A stretch of 55,482 nt of DNA from positions 1 to 55,482 of the forward strand of contig URHQ01000002.1 of the NCBI GenBank assembly GCA_900547655.1. Direction: 5' to 3'. The translations under genes were made by a program, and so were the position numbers. This document shows, one piece after another, positions 1-8,671 of this stretch. Position 1 is the stretch's first letter, and each line of letters begins with the position of its first letter. Source of the stretch: an uncultured Collinsella sp. Lineage in GTDB: Bacteria > Actinomycetota > Coriobacteriia > Coriobacteriales > Coriobacteriaceae. The notes under the pieces are model-generated. The model was not told the origin of the DNA and did no database searches. It was given only the letters and a program-made list of their open reading frames with translations.

Positions 1-23
1 CGTCAGATGTGTATAAGAGACAG
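1..23 (+). other. Nextera/Tn5 sequencing adapter remnant (not genomic)
   Basis: Positions 5-23 read AGATGTGTATAAGAGACAG, the 19-bp Tn5 mosaic end used in Nextera libraries, and the four bases before it (CGTC) match the Read 1 adapter. The reading frame of the adjacent transposase stops making sense exactly at this boundary. This is untrimmed adapter at a contig end, not an insertion sequence. Confidence 0.95.
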
Positions 24-86
24 GTGCGACGACTTGCCGACGTCCAGGCCGAGCACGGCCGCGGGTCTGGTGGATGGCGCTTTCAC
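24..86 (-). pseudogene. IS110-family transposase, N-terminal 21 residues (cut by contig end)
   Basis: Reading the minus strand from a GTG at 84-86 gives 21 codons that run straight into the adapter. They include VLGLDVGKSSH, which matches the opening of the RuvC-like DEDD domain of IS110-family transposases; the D of GLDVGK is the first catalytic acidic residue. A ribosome site (GGAAGGA) lies about 7 nt upstream. The gene is truncated by the end of the assembled sequence, not necessarily in the genome. IS110 transposases act with a structured bridge RNA encoded in the non-coding end of the element. Family assignment rests on a short but characteristic motif. Confidence 0.7.
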
Positions 87-330
87 GGTGGTATCCTTCC
101 GGTAGTCGTTCGACCGGATGGCCTCCCCCTCGGCACTCACATTACCAGCCGCGGCGCCTGCCCGGCACTTTCCTATCAGCCGTCGGGGGCGGCGCGTCCC
201 GCGCCGGCAGCACCCAACGGGCCCTCTCGGGGGCAGGGACGTTCGGCCGTGCGCGGGCGCCCGGTCGGCGGCCCGTTCTGGGCGCGCCTCAATCGTAGCC
301 CGAGACGGTCCCGGGCTGACAATTTCGACT
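87..330 (-). mobile_element. Candidate IS110 left end / bridge-RNA region
   Basis: This stretch upstream of the truncated transposase is very GC-rich and has no convincing ORF. Composition turns abruptly AT-rich after about 315. In IS110-group elements the non-coding end upstream of the transposase encodes the bridge RNA and ends at the element boundary, so this is where both are expected. No exact boundary or folded RNA could be established by eye. The coordinates are an estimate. Confidence 0.4.
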
Positions 331-493
331 GTAATGGACGTTTTTGTTTGACTAGTCGTTTAAGAACGTCCCCGATGACTATTTGAATTGCTAATTTGTG
401 CGGGTTGTGGTTTTGTGACCTGCTGAAATTTAAGATACTGTACATCTGTACGTTAATTTAGCTTCGTAGTATATTGCTACCCGCAAAACTCAA

Positions 494-536
494 TACCATT
501 GTGCCGTGAGGCACTAAAGCGCCTACGTACAATGGT
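494..536. promoter_or_regulatory. Inverted repeat upstream of the first yhgE-like gene
   Basis: Arms ACCATTGT (494-501) and ACAATGGT (529-536) are a perfect 8-bp dyad around a GC-rich centre that itself contains GCC/GGC halves. It lies just before the likely start of the membrane protein, so it may be an operator. It also argues against translation starting upstream of about 540. Confidence 0.35.
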
Positions 537-567
537 TGTCGATAGTACGATTCGATTTAACGACAGG

Positions 568-3348
568 ATGGATGGTCCAAGCGTGAGTCTCGGCAGCAAA
601 CTATCCAATGCAAAGGTCTCCTTTGCGATCTTTAAACGTGACATCAAGCGATTGCTCGTGAACCCCGTCGCCCTGGTGGTTACTTTGGGCGTGTGCGTTA
701 TCCCCTCGCTGTACGCTTGGTACAACATCGTGGCTAACTGGGATCCGTACGGAAACACCCAGGGTATCAAGATTGCCATCGCCAACAACGATCAGGGCAC
801 CCAAAACGACTTGGTGGGTGAGCTCAACGCGGGCGATAAGGTCGTCGATCAGCTCAAGGAGAACGATCAGTTGGGCTGGACCTTCGTCGATTCTGCGGCT
901 GACGCCAAAGAGGGCGTCGAGAGCGGTGAGTACTATGCGGCCATCGTAATCCCCAAGAACTTCTCGGATAACCTGGTTTCGATGCTCGACGGCAACTATC
1001 ATCAGCCCAAGCTTACGTACTACGTCAATGAGAAGAAGAGCGCCATTGCGCCCAAGGTTACCGACACCGGTGCAAGCACCATTGAGGAGCAGATCAACTC
1101 GGAATTTGTCTCCACGGTGGGCGAGGCCGTTGCCAGTATCGCCAAGGATGCCGGCATCGATTTTAAGGATAAGACCGCCCAGGTTCAGGATTCGCTGACG
1201 AGTTCGGTGTCCGAGGCATCCGGTACCTTGAGCGAGGTTCGCGATTCGATCAACGACATGAACACCGCTATCGACAAAACGAGCGGTGCTATCGCCTCGG
1301 CGGATGGGGCGCTGGCCGGTTTGCAGGGTCAGACGCCTTCGCTGACTCAAGCGATCTCCCAAGGCAACGACCTGTTGGGCGAAGCACGCACCACCGCGGG
1401 CAAATCGATCACTTCTCTCTCAAAGGCGCTTTCGGAGGGAAGTGTTGCACTGTCCAAGACGTCGGCTTCGGCGAACGCTGCGGTCGGAAAGATGACGGGC
1501 GCCTTGACGTCTACGACCACTCGCATCGACAACTCGCTCGAATCGCTTCAAACGACAATTGACCACAACAACGCGCTGATCGACCGCCTGCAGAAGTTGG
1601 CGGACAGCGTGCCGACGGGTTCGGAGGAAATCAACGCGCTCATCGCGTCGACGATCGATACGCTTCGAGGACAAAACGAAAGCCTCCAGGCCGTCAAGGA
1701 CAATCTCTCGGCGCAGTCGAGTGCTATTGCGAATGACGCTTCGGCCGTTTCGAGCGCCAGCGACGCTATCAATACTGCAATTCAGACCGGCACGACCAAC
1801 ATTAGCCAGGCTCAGACGGATCTTGGTCAAAATGCGCTGCCGAAGGCTTCCAGCGCGCTCGACTCTTTCTCGGTTGTATCGGGCGACCTAACCGGTATCG
1901 TGTCGGGCCTCACGCCTACAATCGCCAATGCGCGCGGTACGCTATCGCAGCTCGATGCTACGCTCAAGCAGGCCAAGACCACGCTGTCCCAGACCGATAC
2001 CTCGCTTGCCAAGGTCCAGGACAGGCTTGCAACCGCCGCTAACGACATCGCGGCGCTGCAGACCTCCGAGTCCATGGGCGAGCTGGCTGATCTGATGGGC
2101 GTCGATGTCAATGACGTTGCCGACTTTATGGCATCTCCGGTTGAGTTGACGTCCAAGTCGATCTATCCGGTCAAGAGCTTTGGTTCGGGCATCGCTCCCT
2201 TCTACACTAATCTGGCGCTTTGGGTGGGCGGTTACGTACTCATCGCCATCTACAAGCTCGAGGTCGATCGCGAGGGCATTGGCAGCTTTACGGCGCGCCA
2301 GGGCTACTTCGGCCGTTGGATGCTCCTGGTGATCCTGGGCGCGTTGCAGGCCATCATCGTTACGGTGGGTGATTTGGTCATTGGCGTACAGTGCGTCAAC
2401 CCACTGCTGTTCGTGCTGGGTGGCATCGCCATCTCGTTTACGTACGTCAACATCATCTATGCGCTGTCCACTACGTTTAAGCATATCGGCAAGGCGATTG
2501 GCGTCATTCTCGTCATCGTGCAGATCCCGGGTTCGTCGGGCATGTACCCCATCGAGATGATGCCCGGCTTCTTCCAGTGGCTGCACCCGCTGCTGCCCTT
2601 TACCTACGGCATCAATCTGCTGCGCGAGACCGTCGGCGGCATGTACTCGTTCAACTACCTGTTTAACCTGTGCATTCTGGGCGCGTTCTTGATCGTGGCG
2701 CTCTTTATTGGCTTGCAGCTGCGTCCGCTTCTGCTCAACCTCAACCTGCTCTTTGACAAGCAGCTTTCCACGACAGGCCTTATGATCTGCGAGTCCAATG
2801 ACCTGCCGCGCCAGCGCTATTCGCTGCGTACGGCCATGCGCGTCATACTCGATTCCGATTCGTACCGTCGTGAGCTGCTCGAACATGCAGTGGCTTTTGA
2901 GCATCGTTACCCGTACTACATCAAAGGCGGCTTTGCTGCCGTGGTGGGCGTGCAGGTGCTGATCTTTGTGCTCTCTACGGTTCTCGATATCGACAATAAC
3001 GGCAAGATCATCTTGCTGGTCATTTGGATCATCTCGGTTATTGCCATCTGCGGCTGGCTGATCAATATCGAGTACATCCGCGCAAGCCTCAACACTCAGA
3101 TGCGCATCTCGGCGCTTTCGGACGAGGACCTGCGCCGCGAGATGCGCGAGCACACAGCGGCGATCCCTGCCGCCCGTCGCATGTTTGGCCTGAATGCCAG
3201 CGAGCGAGGCTCTAAATCCAAGGTTCAGACTGCCGACCAGCCCATCCACGACAATATGCACCATGTGCCCGCGAACGGGGACGACACATTTGTGATGAAT
3301 GAGGATGACGCCCCGCTTGGCAAGCACTCAAAAGGAGGTGAGGCATAA
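568..3348 (+). CDS. YhgE/Pip domain-containing membrane protein (first of pair)
   Basis: Large membrane protein of the YhgE/Pip type, related to phage infection protein and to the permease half of ABC-2 exporters. An N-terminal segment (FKRDIKRLLVNP, one membrane helix, then YAWYNIVANWDPYGN) is the family signature. A long Ser/Thr/Ala-rich, probably coiled extracellular region follows (about residues 170-510), then five or six C-terminal helices of the ABC-2 type. Unlike the neighbouring paralogue it continues with two further helices and a charged cytoplasmic tail. The start is uncertain: ATG 568, GTG 583 and upstream in-frame codons are all open, and none has a strong ribosome site. The stop abuts the next gene, indicating an operon. 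Substrate unknown; members are suspected to export proteins or envelope components. Confidence 0.85.
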   Translation: MDGPSVSLGSKLSNAKVSFAIFKRDIKRLLVNPVALVVTLGVCVIPSLYAWYNIVANWDPYGNTQGIKIAIANNDQGTQNDLVGELNAGDKVVDQLKENDQLGWTFVDSAADAKEGVESGEYYAAIVIPKNFSDNLVSMLDGNYHQPKLTYYVNEKKSAIAPKVTDTGASTIEEQINSEFVSTVGEAVASIAKDAGIDFKDKTAQVQDSLTSSVSEASGTLSEVRDSINDMNTAIDKTSGAIASADGALAGLQGQTPSLTQAISQGNDLLGEARTTAGKSITSLSKALSEGSVALSKTSASANAAVGKMTGALTSTTTRIDNSLESLQTTIDHNNALIDRLQKLADSVPTGSEEINALIASTIDTLRGQNESLQAVKDNLSAQSSAIANDASAVSSASDAINTAIQTGTTNISQAQTDLGQNALPKASSALDSFSVVSGDLTGIVSGLTPTIANARGTLSQLDATLKQAKTTLSQTDTSLAKVQDRLATAANDIAALQTSESMGELADLMGVDVNDVADFMASPVELTSKSIYPVKSFGSGIAPFYTNLALWVGGYVLIAIYKLEVDREGIGSFTARQGYFGRWMLLVILGALQAIIVTVGDLVIGVQCVNPLLFVLGGIAISFTYVNIIYALSTTFKHIGKAIGVILVIVQIPGSSGMYPIEMMPGFFQWLHPLLPFTYGINLLRETVGGMYSFNYLFNLCILGAFLIVALFIGLQLRPLLLNLNLLFDKQLSTTGLMICESNDLPRQRYSLRTAMRVILDSDSYRRELLEHAVAFEHRYPYYIKGGFAAVVGVQVLIFVLSTVLDIDNNGKIILLVIWIISVIAICGWLINIEYIRASLNTQMRISALSDEDLRREMREHTAAIPAARRMFGLNASERGSKSKVQTADQPIHDNMHHVPANGDDTFVMNEDDAPLGKHSKGGEA

Positions 3349-5538
3349 ATGAAGAACATCCTGCATCTGTTTAAGCGCGACGTCCAAAACGTGTCTCACT
3401 CCGTGATCGGCATGGTTGTCGTGATGGGCCTCATTATCGTGCCGTGTTTGTATGCATGGTTTAACATCGCCGGCAGCTGGGACCCGTACGGCAATACCGG
3501 AAATCTTAAGATTGCCGTGGTCAATACCGACGAGGGTTACGAGAGCGACCTGATTCCCGTCGAGGTCAACGTGGGCGAAAACGTTACCGCCGCTCTGCGT
3601 GGTAACGAGAACTTTGACTGGGTTGTGCTCAACAATCGCGATAAGGCTATCGACGGTGTTAAGTCGGGCGCTTACTATGCGGCCGTCGTAATCCCCAAGA
3701 GCTTTAGCTCCGACATGATGACGCTCTTCTCGACCGACGTGAAACACGCCGATATTGAGTTCTATGAGAACCAGAAGGCCAACGCCATCGCCCAGATCGT
3801 GACCGAAAAGGGCTCGAGTGCCGTTCAGAGCCAGGTTAACGAGACCTTTACCAAGACCATCACGTCCATCGGTCTTAAGACGGTGTCCAGCCTGCTCGAT
3901 TACATGAGCACCGACCAAGTGAGCAACTTTATCGCCAACCTGTCCTCGACGCTCGGCGACTCGGTTCAGGACCTGCAGGACATCAAGGCCAGCGCGACTT
4001 CGCTTGCGGGCATTTTGAGTTCGACCTCCGATTCGCTGACGTCGGCGGGCGGCCTGCTCAAGCAGACCGGAACTACCGAGCAGTCGGTGAAACAGCTGAT
4101 GGAGCATGCCGAGAGCGGTATTGCTGATTCCGAGCAAGCGCTCAAGGCTGCCAGCGATGCCATTGATGCCGCGATTGATGGAAGCGCCGGGTCGTTCGAC
4201 AACGTGTCCACCGAGCTCGCAAAGGCCTTTGACGCCGCGAACCAGCATGTCGATCTTACGGTGTCTCAGCTCAACGATGGCGCGGCGTCACTCAATGCAC
4301 GTGCCGACGAGATTGATGCCACGGCAGATAAGCTCCGTAGTCTTGCTGGCCAGGTGAGTAACGACAAGCTCAAGGAAGGGCTTGAGGACGCGGCTGCAGA
4401 GCTGGGCAAAATCGCGACGGAGTACCGCAACAATGCCAAGGAGCTGACGAGCATCGCGACGTCGCTCTCGGACAGCATGGCAAAGGTTAACGATGTCCGC
4501 GCCGAAACCGACCAGGCGATCGCCGACGCCAAGGCGGGTATCTCGGGTGCCAAAATCGATTACGACTCCACGTTCTCGGCCAAGGCAAAGGAGCTCAAGA
4601 AGACCATCTCGGGCGTTTTGGATTCGCTGAACGGTATTTCGAGCAATCTGGATAGTGCCGTGAGTGGCCTCACCGATGCATCCGGCTCGTTGGCGAAGGG
4701 CCTCTCCAAGGCCGCCAAGCTGGTCAACAAGGCTTCCGATCAGCTAAGTGAAGCGTCCGATAAGATCAGCGCCTTTAAGGACGAGCTCGATGGCGCCCTG
4801 ATGTCGGATGACCTTGCCACGATCAAGACGATGATTGGCAACGATCCCGAGGGTTTGGCCGTGTCGCTTTCCGGCCCCGTCGCGCTTGATCGCAAGCCGG
4901 TCTATCCGATCCGCAACTACGGTTCGGCCATGGCGCCGTTCTACACGATTCTGTCGCTCTGGGTCGGCTCGATCGTGCTGGCGGCCATGATGAAGGTCTC
5001 GGTTGACGATGAGCTTATCAACGAGCTGATCCCCGTGCGCTTGCACGAGATCTACCTGGGCCGCTACCTGTTCTTTGGCGGACTGGCCCTGCTGCAGGCA
5101 ACGCTCGTGTGCGCGGGCGACATCCTGTTCTTTGGCATCCAGTGCGACGACCCGCTGCAGTTTGTGCTGGCGGGCTGGGTCGCGAGTCTCGTGTTCTCCA
5201 ATATCGTCTACACGCTTACGGTTTCGTTTGGCGATATCGGCAAGGCGCTCGCCGTCGTGCTGCTGGTCATGCAGGTCGGCGGTTCGGGCGGCACGTTCCC
5301 CATCGAGATGACCGGCCCCGTGTTCCAGGCGATCTATCCGTTCCTGCCGTTTACTCACGGCATCAACGCCATGCACGCCGCCATGGCCGGTGCCTATCAT
5401 ATGGAGTACTGGGTTGAGCTGGGTATTCTGGCGAGCTATCTGATTCCGTCGCTGGCACTGGGCGTCGTCTTCCGCCGCCCGGTCATCAAAGCCAACGACT
5501 GGATCATCGAAAAACTGGAGAGTACAAAACTGATTTAG
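3349..5538 (+). CDS. YhgE/Pip domain-containing membrane protein (second of pair)
   Basis: A 729-residue paralogue of the preceding protein: the opening MKNILHLFKRDVQ, a helix, and YAWFNIAGSWDPYGN repeat the same signature, followed by a long Ala/Ser/Asp-rich helical region and six C-terminal membrane helices. It begins right after the upstream TAA and has a strong ribosome site (AAAGGAGGTGAGG), so the two are co-translated and may form a heteromeric complex. Lacks the extra C-terminal helices of its partner. Function is known only at family level: YhgE/Pip proteins act as phage receptors in some Firmicutes. Confidence 0.88.
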   Translation: MKNILHLFKRDVQNVSHSVIGMVVVMGLIIVPCLYAWFNIAGSWDPYGNTGNLKIAVVNTDEGYESDLIPVEVNVGENVTAALRGNENFDWVVLNNRDKAIDGVKSGAYYAAVVIPKSFSSDMMTLFSTDVKHADIEFYENQKANAIAQIVTEKGSSAVQSQVNETFTKTITSIGLKTVSSLLDYMSTDQVSNFIANLSSTLGDSVQDLQDIKASATSLAGILSSTSDSLTSAGGLLKQTGTTEQSVKQLMEHAESGIADSEQALKAASDAIDAAIDGSAGSFDNVSTELAKAFDAANQHVDLTVSQLNDGAASLNARADEIDATADKLRSLAGQVSNDKLKEGLEDAAAELGKIATEYRNNAKELTSIATSLSDSMAKVNDVRAETDQAIADAKAGISGAKIDYDSTFSAKAKELKKTISGVLDSLNGISSNLDSAVSGLTDASGSLAKGLSKAAKLVNKASDQLSEASDKISAFKDELDGALMSDDLATIKTMIGNDPEGLAVSLSGPVALDRKPVYPIRNYGSAMAPFYTILSLWVGSIVLAAMMKVSVDDELINELIPVRLHEIYLGRYLFFGGLALLQATLVCAGDILFFGIQCDDPLQFVLAGWVASLVFSNIVYTLTVSFGDIGKALAVVLLVMQVGGSGGTFPIEMTGPVFQAIYPFLPFTHGINAMHAAMAGAYHMEYWVELGILASYLIPSLALGVVFRRPVIKANDWIIEKLESTKLI

Positions 5539-5633
5539 CGCAACAGCGTGGTGTTGACGAAGCATCGAGGTTTACTCTGCCGACGCTTTAGCGCGGTGAA
5601 TTGCGTGGGCTGCTTGGTTGTTGCTACAGTAGC

Positions 5634-5667
5634 GGGGCGTGCCGGGGGTCCGGTGCGCCCCGTTTTT
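5634..5667 (+). terminator. Intrinsic terminator between yhgE pair and EamA gene
   Basis: A 12-bp stem (two wobble pairs) from GGGGCGTGCCGG to CCGGTGCGCCCC with a 4-nt loop is followed by TTTTT. A possible -10 (TACAGT, 5625-5630) sits just before it, so it could also lie in the leader of the EamA gene. Confidence 0.8.
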
Positions 5668-5738
5668 ATTTGACCATGAGGCGGCACGCAGCCATACGCG
5701 TGCGGACACCACGCCCAGATTGAGTGTGAGGATGTTCC

Positions 5739-6722
5739 ATGGCCCAATACGCTGCCAACGAAATCGAGAATATGCCCGATAGCCCTGTAGCCCGCGAAGA
5801 CCTAGGTGCCGGCGGTGCCTCTCGCGGTGCCGGTGCGCGCTCGCCGCTGTTCTGGAAGGTCTTGCTGCTTTCGGTGGCGGTCATCTGGGGCTATTCCTTC
5901 ACCACCATGAAGGATGCGCTCGATACCATTCCGGTGTTCGAGCTGCTCTACATTCGTTTTCTTCCGGCGTCGTTGGTCATGCTTGCCATCTTCCACGAGC
6001 GCATTGCTGCCCATTTCAACGCTCGAAACCTGATTGTTGGACTTGGCATGGGCGCGCTCATGTGGGGTGCCTACGGTTTGCAGACGATCGGCCTGGCACA
6101 GACCACGGCAGGCAAGAGTGCATTTTTGACGGGCACGTACTGCATCTTGGTTCCGTTTGCGAGCTACGTTCTAAGCGGCGAAAAGCTTACCCGTTACAAC
6201 TTGGGCGCCGCGTTGCTGTGCCTGGCGGGCATTGGTCTGGTGGCACTCGATAGCGTCGAGTTCAATGTCGGCGATGTCATCACACTGGGCGGTGCGGTCT
6301 TCTTTGCCATCCAGATGGCGGTGACCGCCAAGTATGGCCGCAAGATGGACATCAACGTCATCACGTTTTGGATGTTTGTGGGCAACGGCGTGCTGAGCCT
6401 GATTTCGTCGCTGCTATTCGAGACCCAAGCGCCGCTGTCCGTTTGGACGCCGAGCTTTATCAGTGTGATGGCGTTTCTCTCGGTGGGCTGCACATGCGTG
6501 GCTCTGCTCATCCAAAACGTCGGCCTGGCGCATGTCCCGGCCTCGACGGGCTCGCTGCTCCTTTCGATGGAGTCGCCTTCGGGTGTGCTGTTCTCGGTGC
6601 TGCTGATGGGGGAGGCGCTCACCTCGCGCCTGCTCGCCGGCTTCGCGCTCATCTTTCTTTCGATTATCTTGAGCGAGACGCATTTCGATTTTTTGCGTCG
6701 AAAGCCGCGTCCGCAATTGTAA
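5739..6722 (+). CDS. EamA/DMT-family transporter
   Basis: A 327-residue protein with about ten membrane helices in two EamA repeats, of the drug/metabolite transporter superfamily; substrate cannot be told from sequence. The first repeat opens with VAVIWGYSFTTMKDAL and the second contains NVGLAHVPASTGSLLLSMES, both typical of the family. The N-terminal 35 residues are polar and cytoplasmic. The ATG has a modest TGAGG ribosome site 8 nt upstream. Monocistronic: terminator-like hairpins lie on both sides. Confidence 0.9.
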   Translation: MAQYAANEIENMPDSPVAREDLGAGGASRGAGARSPLFWKVLLLSVAVIWGYSFTTMKDALDTIPVFELLYIRFLPASLVMLAIFHERIAAHFNARNLIVGLGMGALMWGAYGLQTIGLAQTTAGKSAFLTGTYCILVPFASYVLSGEKLTRYNLGAALLCLAGIGLVALDSVEFNVGDVITLGGAVFFAIQMAVTAKYGRKMDINVITFWMFVGNGVLSLISSLLFETQAPLSVWTPSFISVMAFLSVGCTCVALLIQNVGLAHVPASTGSLLLSMESPSGVLFSVLLMGEALTSRLLAGFALIFLSIILSETHFDFLRRKPRPQL

Positions 6723-6734
6723 ACAATTTGTTGC

Positions 6735-6760
6735 GCCGCCTCCCGGGGCGGCATTTTTTA
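6735..6760 (+). terminator. Intrinsic terminator after EamA gene
   Basis: GCCGCC and GGCGGC arms around a short loop are followed by ATTTTTT. It begins 12 nt after the EamA stop codon. Confidence 0.85.
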
Positions 6761-6837
6761 TGCGTCGCCCTTAAAGTAGTACCTTGCACTTTACGCTATC
6801 AAAGTGCTTGCTGCAAAAACGTTACTGGAGGGCATCT

Positions 6838-8133
6838 ATGGCACCAGCACTGTCCGATCTTCAACCGCAATCAGCGCCCAAGGCCACCGCGGCGGCGCAG
6901 ACCGCTATCGGTGACGGTCTTGTTGCAGAAGCTCAGGCTTTTGCAGACGAGCTCGCTGCGTGGCGACACGATTTACATCAGATGCCCGAGCTGGGTAATA
7001 GCCTCCCGCAGACCTCTACGTATATCCAAGCGCGCCTGACCGAGATGGACATCCCATTTGCTACGCTCGTCGATGGTTCCTGCGTTGTGGGCCTTGTCGG
7101 TGCCGGTGCCACCGCGGCCCAGGGCAATGGCGTCTGTACGGACGAACAGGCCGGTACGGTCATCATGCTTCGTGGCGACATGGACGCCCTGCCCGTTGCC
7201 GAGGAATCCGGCGAGCCCTTTGCATCCACCAACGGCTGCATGCACGCTTGCGGTCACGATATGCACGCGACGGCGCTGCTTGGTGCGGCTCGTATGCTCA
7301 AAGCGCGCGAGGCAGAGCTTGTTGATGCCAACGCTACGGTTAAGTTGCTGTTCCAGCCGGGCGAGGAAACCTTTGAGGGTGCCCGCGCCGCCATCGCCGA
7401 CGGTCTGCTGCAGAACCCGCGTCCTCAGGTCGCCTTTGCCATGCATGTCAATAGCCAGTCGCCGCTCGGCCTGGTGCTCTACGGCAGCCCGGCGCTCTCG
7501 GGCGTGTACGGTTTTCGTATCACGCTTCAGGGCAAGGGCGGCCATGGCTCGAGCCCCGAGATTTGCATCGACCCCATCACGGCCGGCGTGCATGTGCATC
7601 TGGCGCTTCAGGAGCTTATCGCTCGCGAAGTGCCGGCGGCTAAGGAGGTCGCGCTTACCGTTGGCAAGTTCGCCGGCGGTCAGGCCGCAAATGTCATCCC
7701 CGACACCTGCGTGCTCGAGGGAACGCTGCGTGGCTTCGATGTCGAGCTCATGGCTCATCTCAAGGAGCGTATCGCCGAGGTCGTCAACGGCGTGGCCGCA
7801 ACGTATCGCACGCCGGCGACCCTCGAGATACTCTCGGATGTTCCCCCGCTCGTACTCGATGACGACATGACCCAGGCGTCGCTTGGCTACGTGGGCGCGG
7901 TGCTGCCCAAGGCCGCCTTCCTGCCGCTGTTCCACGCCATGGCGAGCGAGGACTTCGCGCTGATCTCGAGCGAGATCCCGAGTGCGTACTTTACCGTGGG
8001 CGCAGCTGTGACCGATACGGACGAGCATTTTGCTCAGCACCATCCCAAGGCACGCTTTAGCGATGCCGAGCTGCCGCTCGGCGCCGCGGCTTATGCGGCA
8101 GTCGCTTTGGGCTATATCGCCGACCACCGGTAG
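6838..8133 (+). CDS. M20-family metallopeptidase / amidohydrolase
   Basis: Cytoplasmic zinc-type amidohydrolase of the M20D group (relatives: hippurate hydrolase, N-acetyldiaminopimelate deacetylase, AbgB). Visible motifs are RGDMDALP, the metal-binding MHACGHDMHA and FQPGEETFEGA; a dimerisation domain follows (GKGGHGSSPE), then the C-terminal HAMASEDFALIS. The start is placed at 6838 because TGGAGG lies 7 nt upstream, giving 431 residues; an in-frame extension to 6784 lacks a ribosome site. It probably removes an acyl or aminoacyl group from an amino acid or dipeptide, but the substrate is not decidable here. Single gene. Confidence 0.9.
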   Translation: MAPALSDLQPQSAPKATAAAQTAIGDGLVAEAQAFADELAAWRHDLHQMPELGNSLPQTSTYIQARLTEMDIPFATLVDGSCVVGLVGAGATAAQGNGVCTDEQAGTVIMLRGDMDALPVAEESGEPFASTNGCMHACGHDMHATALLGAARMLKAREAELVDANATVKLLFQPGEETFEGARAAIADGLLQNPRPQVAFAMHVNSQSPLGLVLYGSPALSGVYGFRITLQGKGGHGSSPEICIDPITAGVHVHLALQELIAREVPAAKEVALTVGKFAGGQAANVIPDTCVLEGTLRGFDVELMAHLKERIAEVVNGVAATYRTPATLEILSDVPPLVLDDDMTQASLGYVGAVLPKAAFLPLFHAMASEDFALISSEIPSAYFTVGAAVTDTDEHFAQHHPKARFSDAELPLGAAAYAAVALGYIADHR

Positions 8134-8139
8134 CACCCA

Positions 8140-8367
8140 ACCTTGCCTTTCAAGCCTGCGGGCATGGCCATAAGGCCTATGCCCTTGTCTTTCAAGGCAA
8201 TCTTGGGCACCGTGGGCGCCATCGTCTCGGGCGTGCTGTTCGATGCCACGGGCTCCTTTGCGAGCACTTGGATTGTGTGCTTGGCGTGCTCCGTGGTCAT
8301 GCTCGTGTTCCTGCTGGCATCCGAGCCCATCGCCGCCAAGCTGCGCGCAAGCGTGGCGGGGGAGTAG
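8140..8367 (+). pseudogene. MFS transporter C-terminal relic
   Basis: About 60 residues from GTVGAIVSGVLFDATGSF to the stop read as the last two membrane helices and tail of a major facilitator transporter. No upstream part exists: the M20 gene ends 7 nt before, and the first codons form a hairpin (GGGCATGGCC / GGCCTATGCCC) instead of coding for helices. Only the 3' end of a lost gene survives. No ribosome site is present, so expression is unlikely. Confidence 0.65.
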
Positions 8368-8402
8368 ACGTCCGTCGCTCTTTTCTGTTCGCCCCGTTCT
8401 GT

Positions 8403-8466
8403 CCGTGGTCGCCTTGGAAGCCGAATGGATGCTCGTACCATCATTCGGTTTCCAAGGCGGCCACGG
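8403..8466. repeat. Long hairpin A (25-bp arms)
   Basis: Arms 8403-8427 and 8442-8466 are complementary over 25 bp with only two G-U positions, around a 14-nt loop. First of three unrelated long hairpins in a row before hisS. Confidence 0.85.
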
Positions 8467-8476
8467 GCCTACGAAA

Positions 8477-8540
8477 TGATCCCTATTCCTCCGTCCCCAA
8501 CAGATCACGTGATCCGAAGGGGACGGAGGAATAGGGATCA
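8477..8540. repeat. Long hairpin B (22-bp perfect arms)
   Basis: Arms 8477-8498 and 8519-8540 are perfectly complementary over 22 bp. The 20-nt loop contains the palindrome GATCACGTGATC. The right arm carries GGGGACGGAGGAA followed by GGATCA, a motif seen again at 52089-52110. Confidence 0.9.
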
Positions 8541-8547
8541 CAAACAG

Positions 8548-8605
8548 CGGCGGCGCGTCTGGCCGAACGAGTCCCCATACCCTCGTTCGGTCAGACGCGC
8601 CGCCG
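8548..8605. repeat. Long hairpin C (24-bp arms)
   Basis: Arms 8548-8571 and 8582-8605 pair over 24 bp with one wobble, around a 10-nt loop. It ends 19 nt before the presumed hisS -10 (TATAAT, 8624-8629), so it covers the position where a -35 element would be expected. Confidence 0.88.
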
Positions 8606-8623
8606 CGTTGCTGCTTTGTGCCG

Positions 8624-8629
8624 TATAAT
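8624..8629 (+). promoter_or_regulatory. Likely -10 element of hisS
   Basis: TATAAT lies 43 nt before the hisS start. No clear -35 is visible, because the expected position falls in the right arm of hairpin C. Confidence 0.45.
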
Positions 8630-8671
8630 GTGCACTACCTATGACGCGATACAAAAGAAAGGTGTTTGCCC

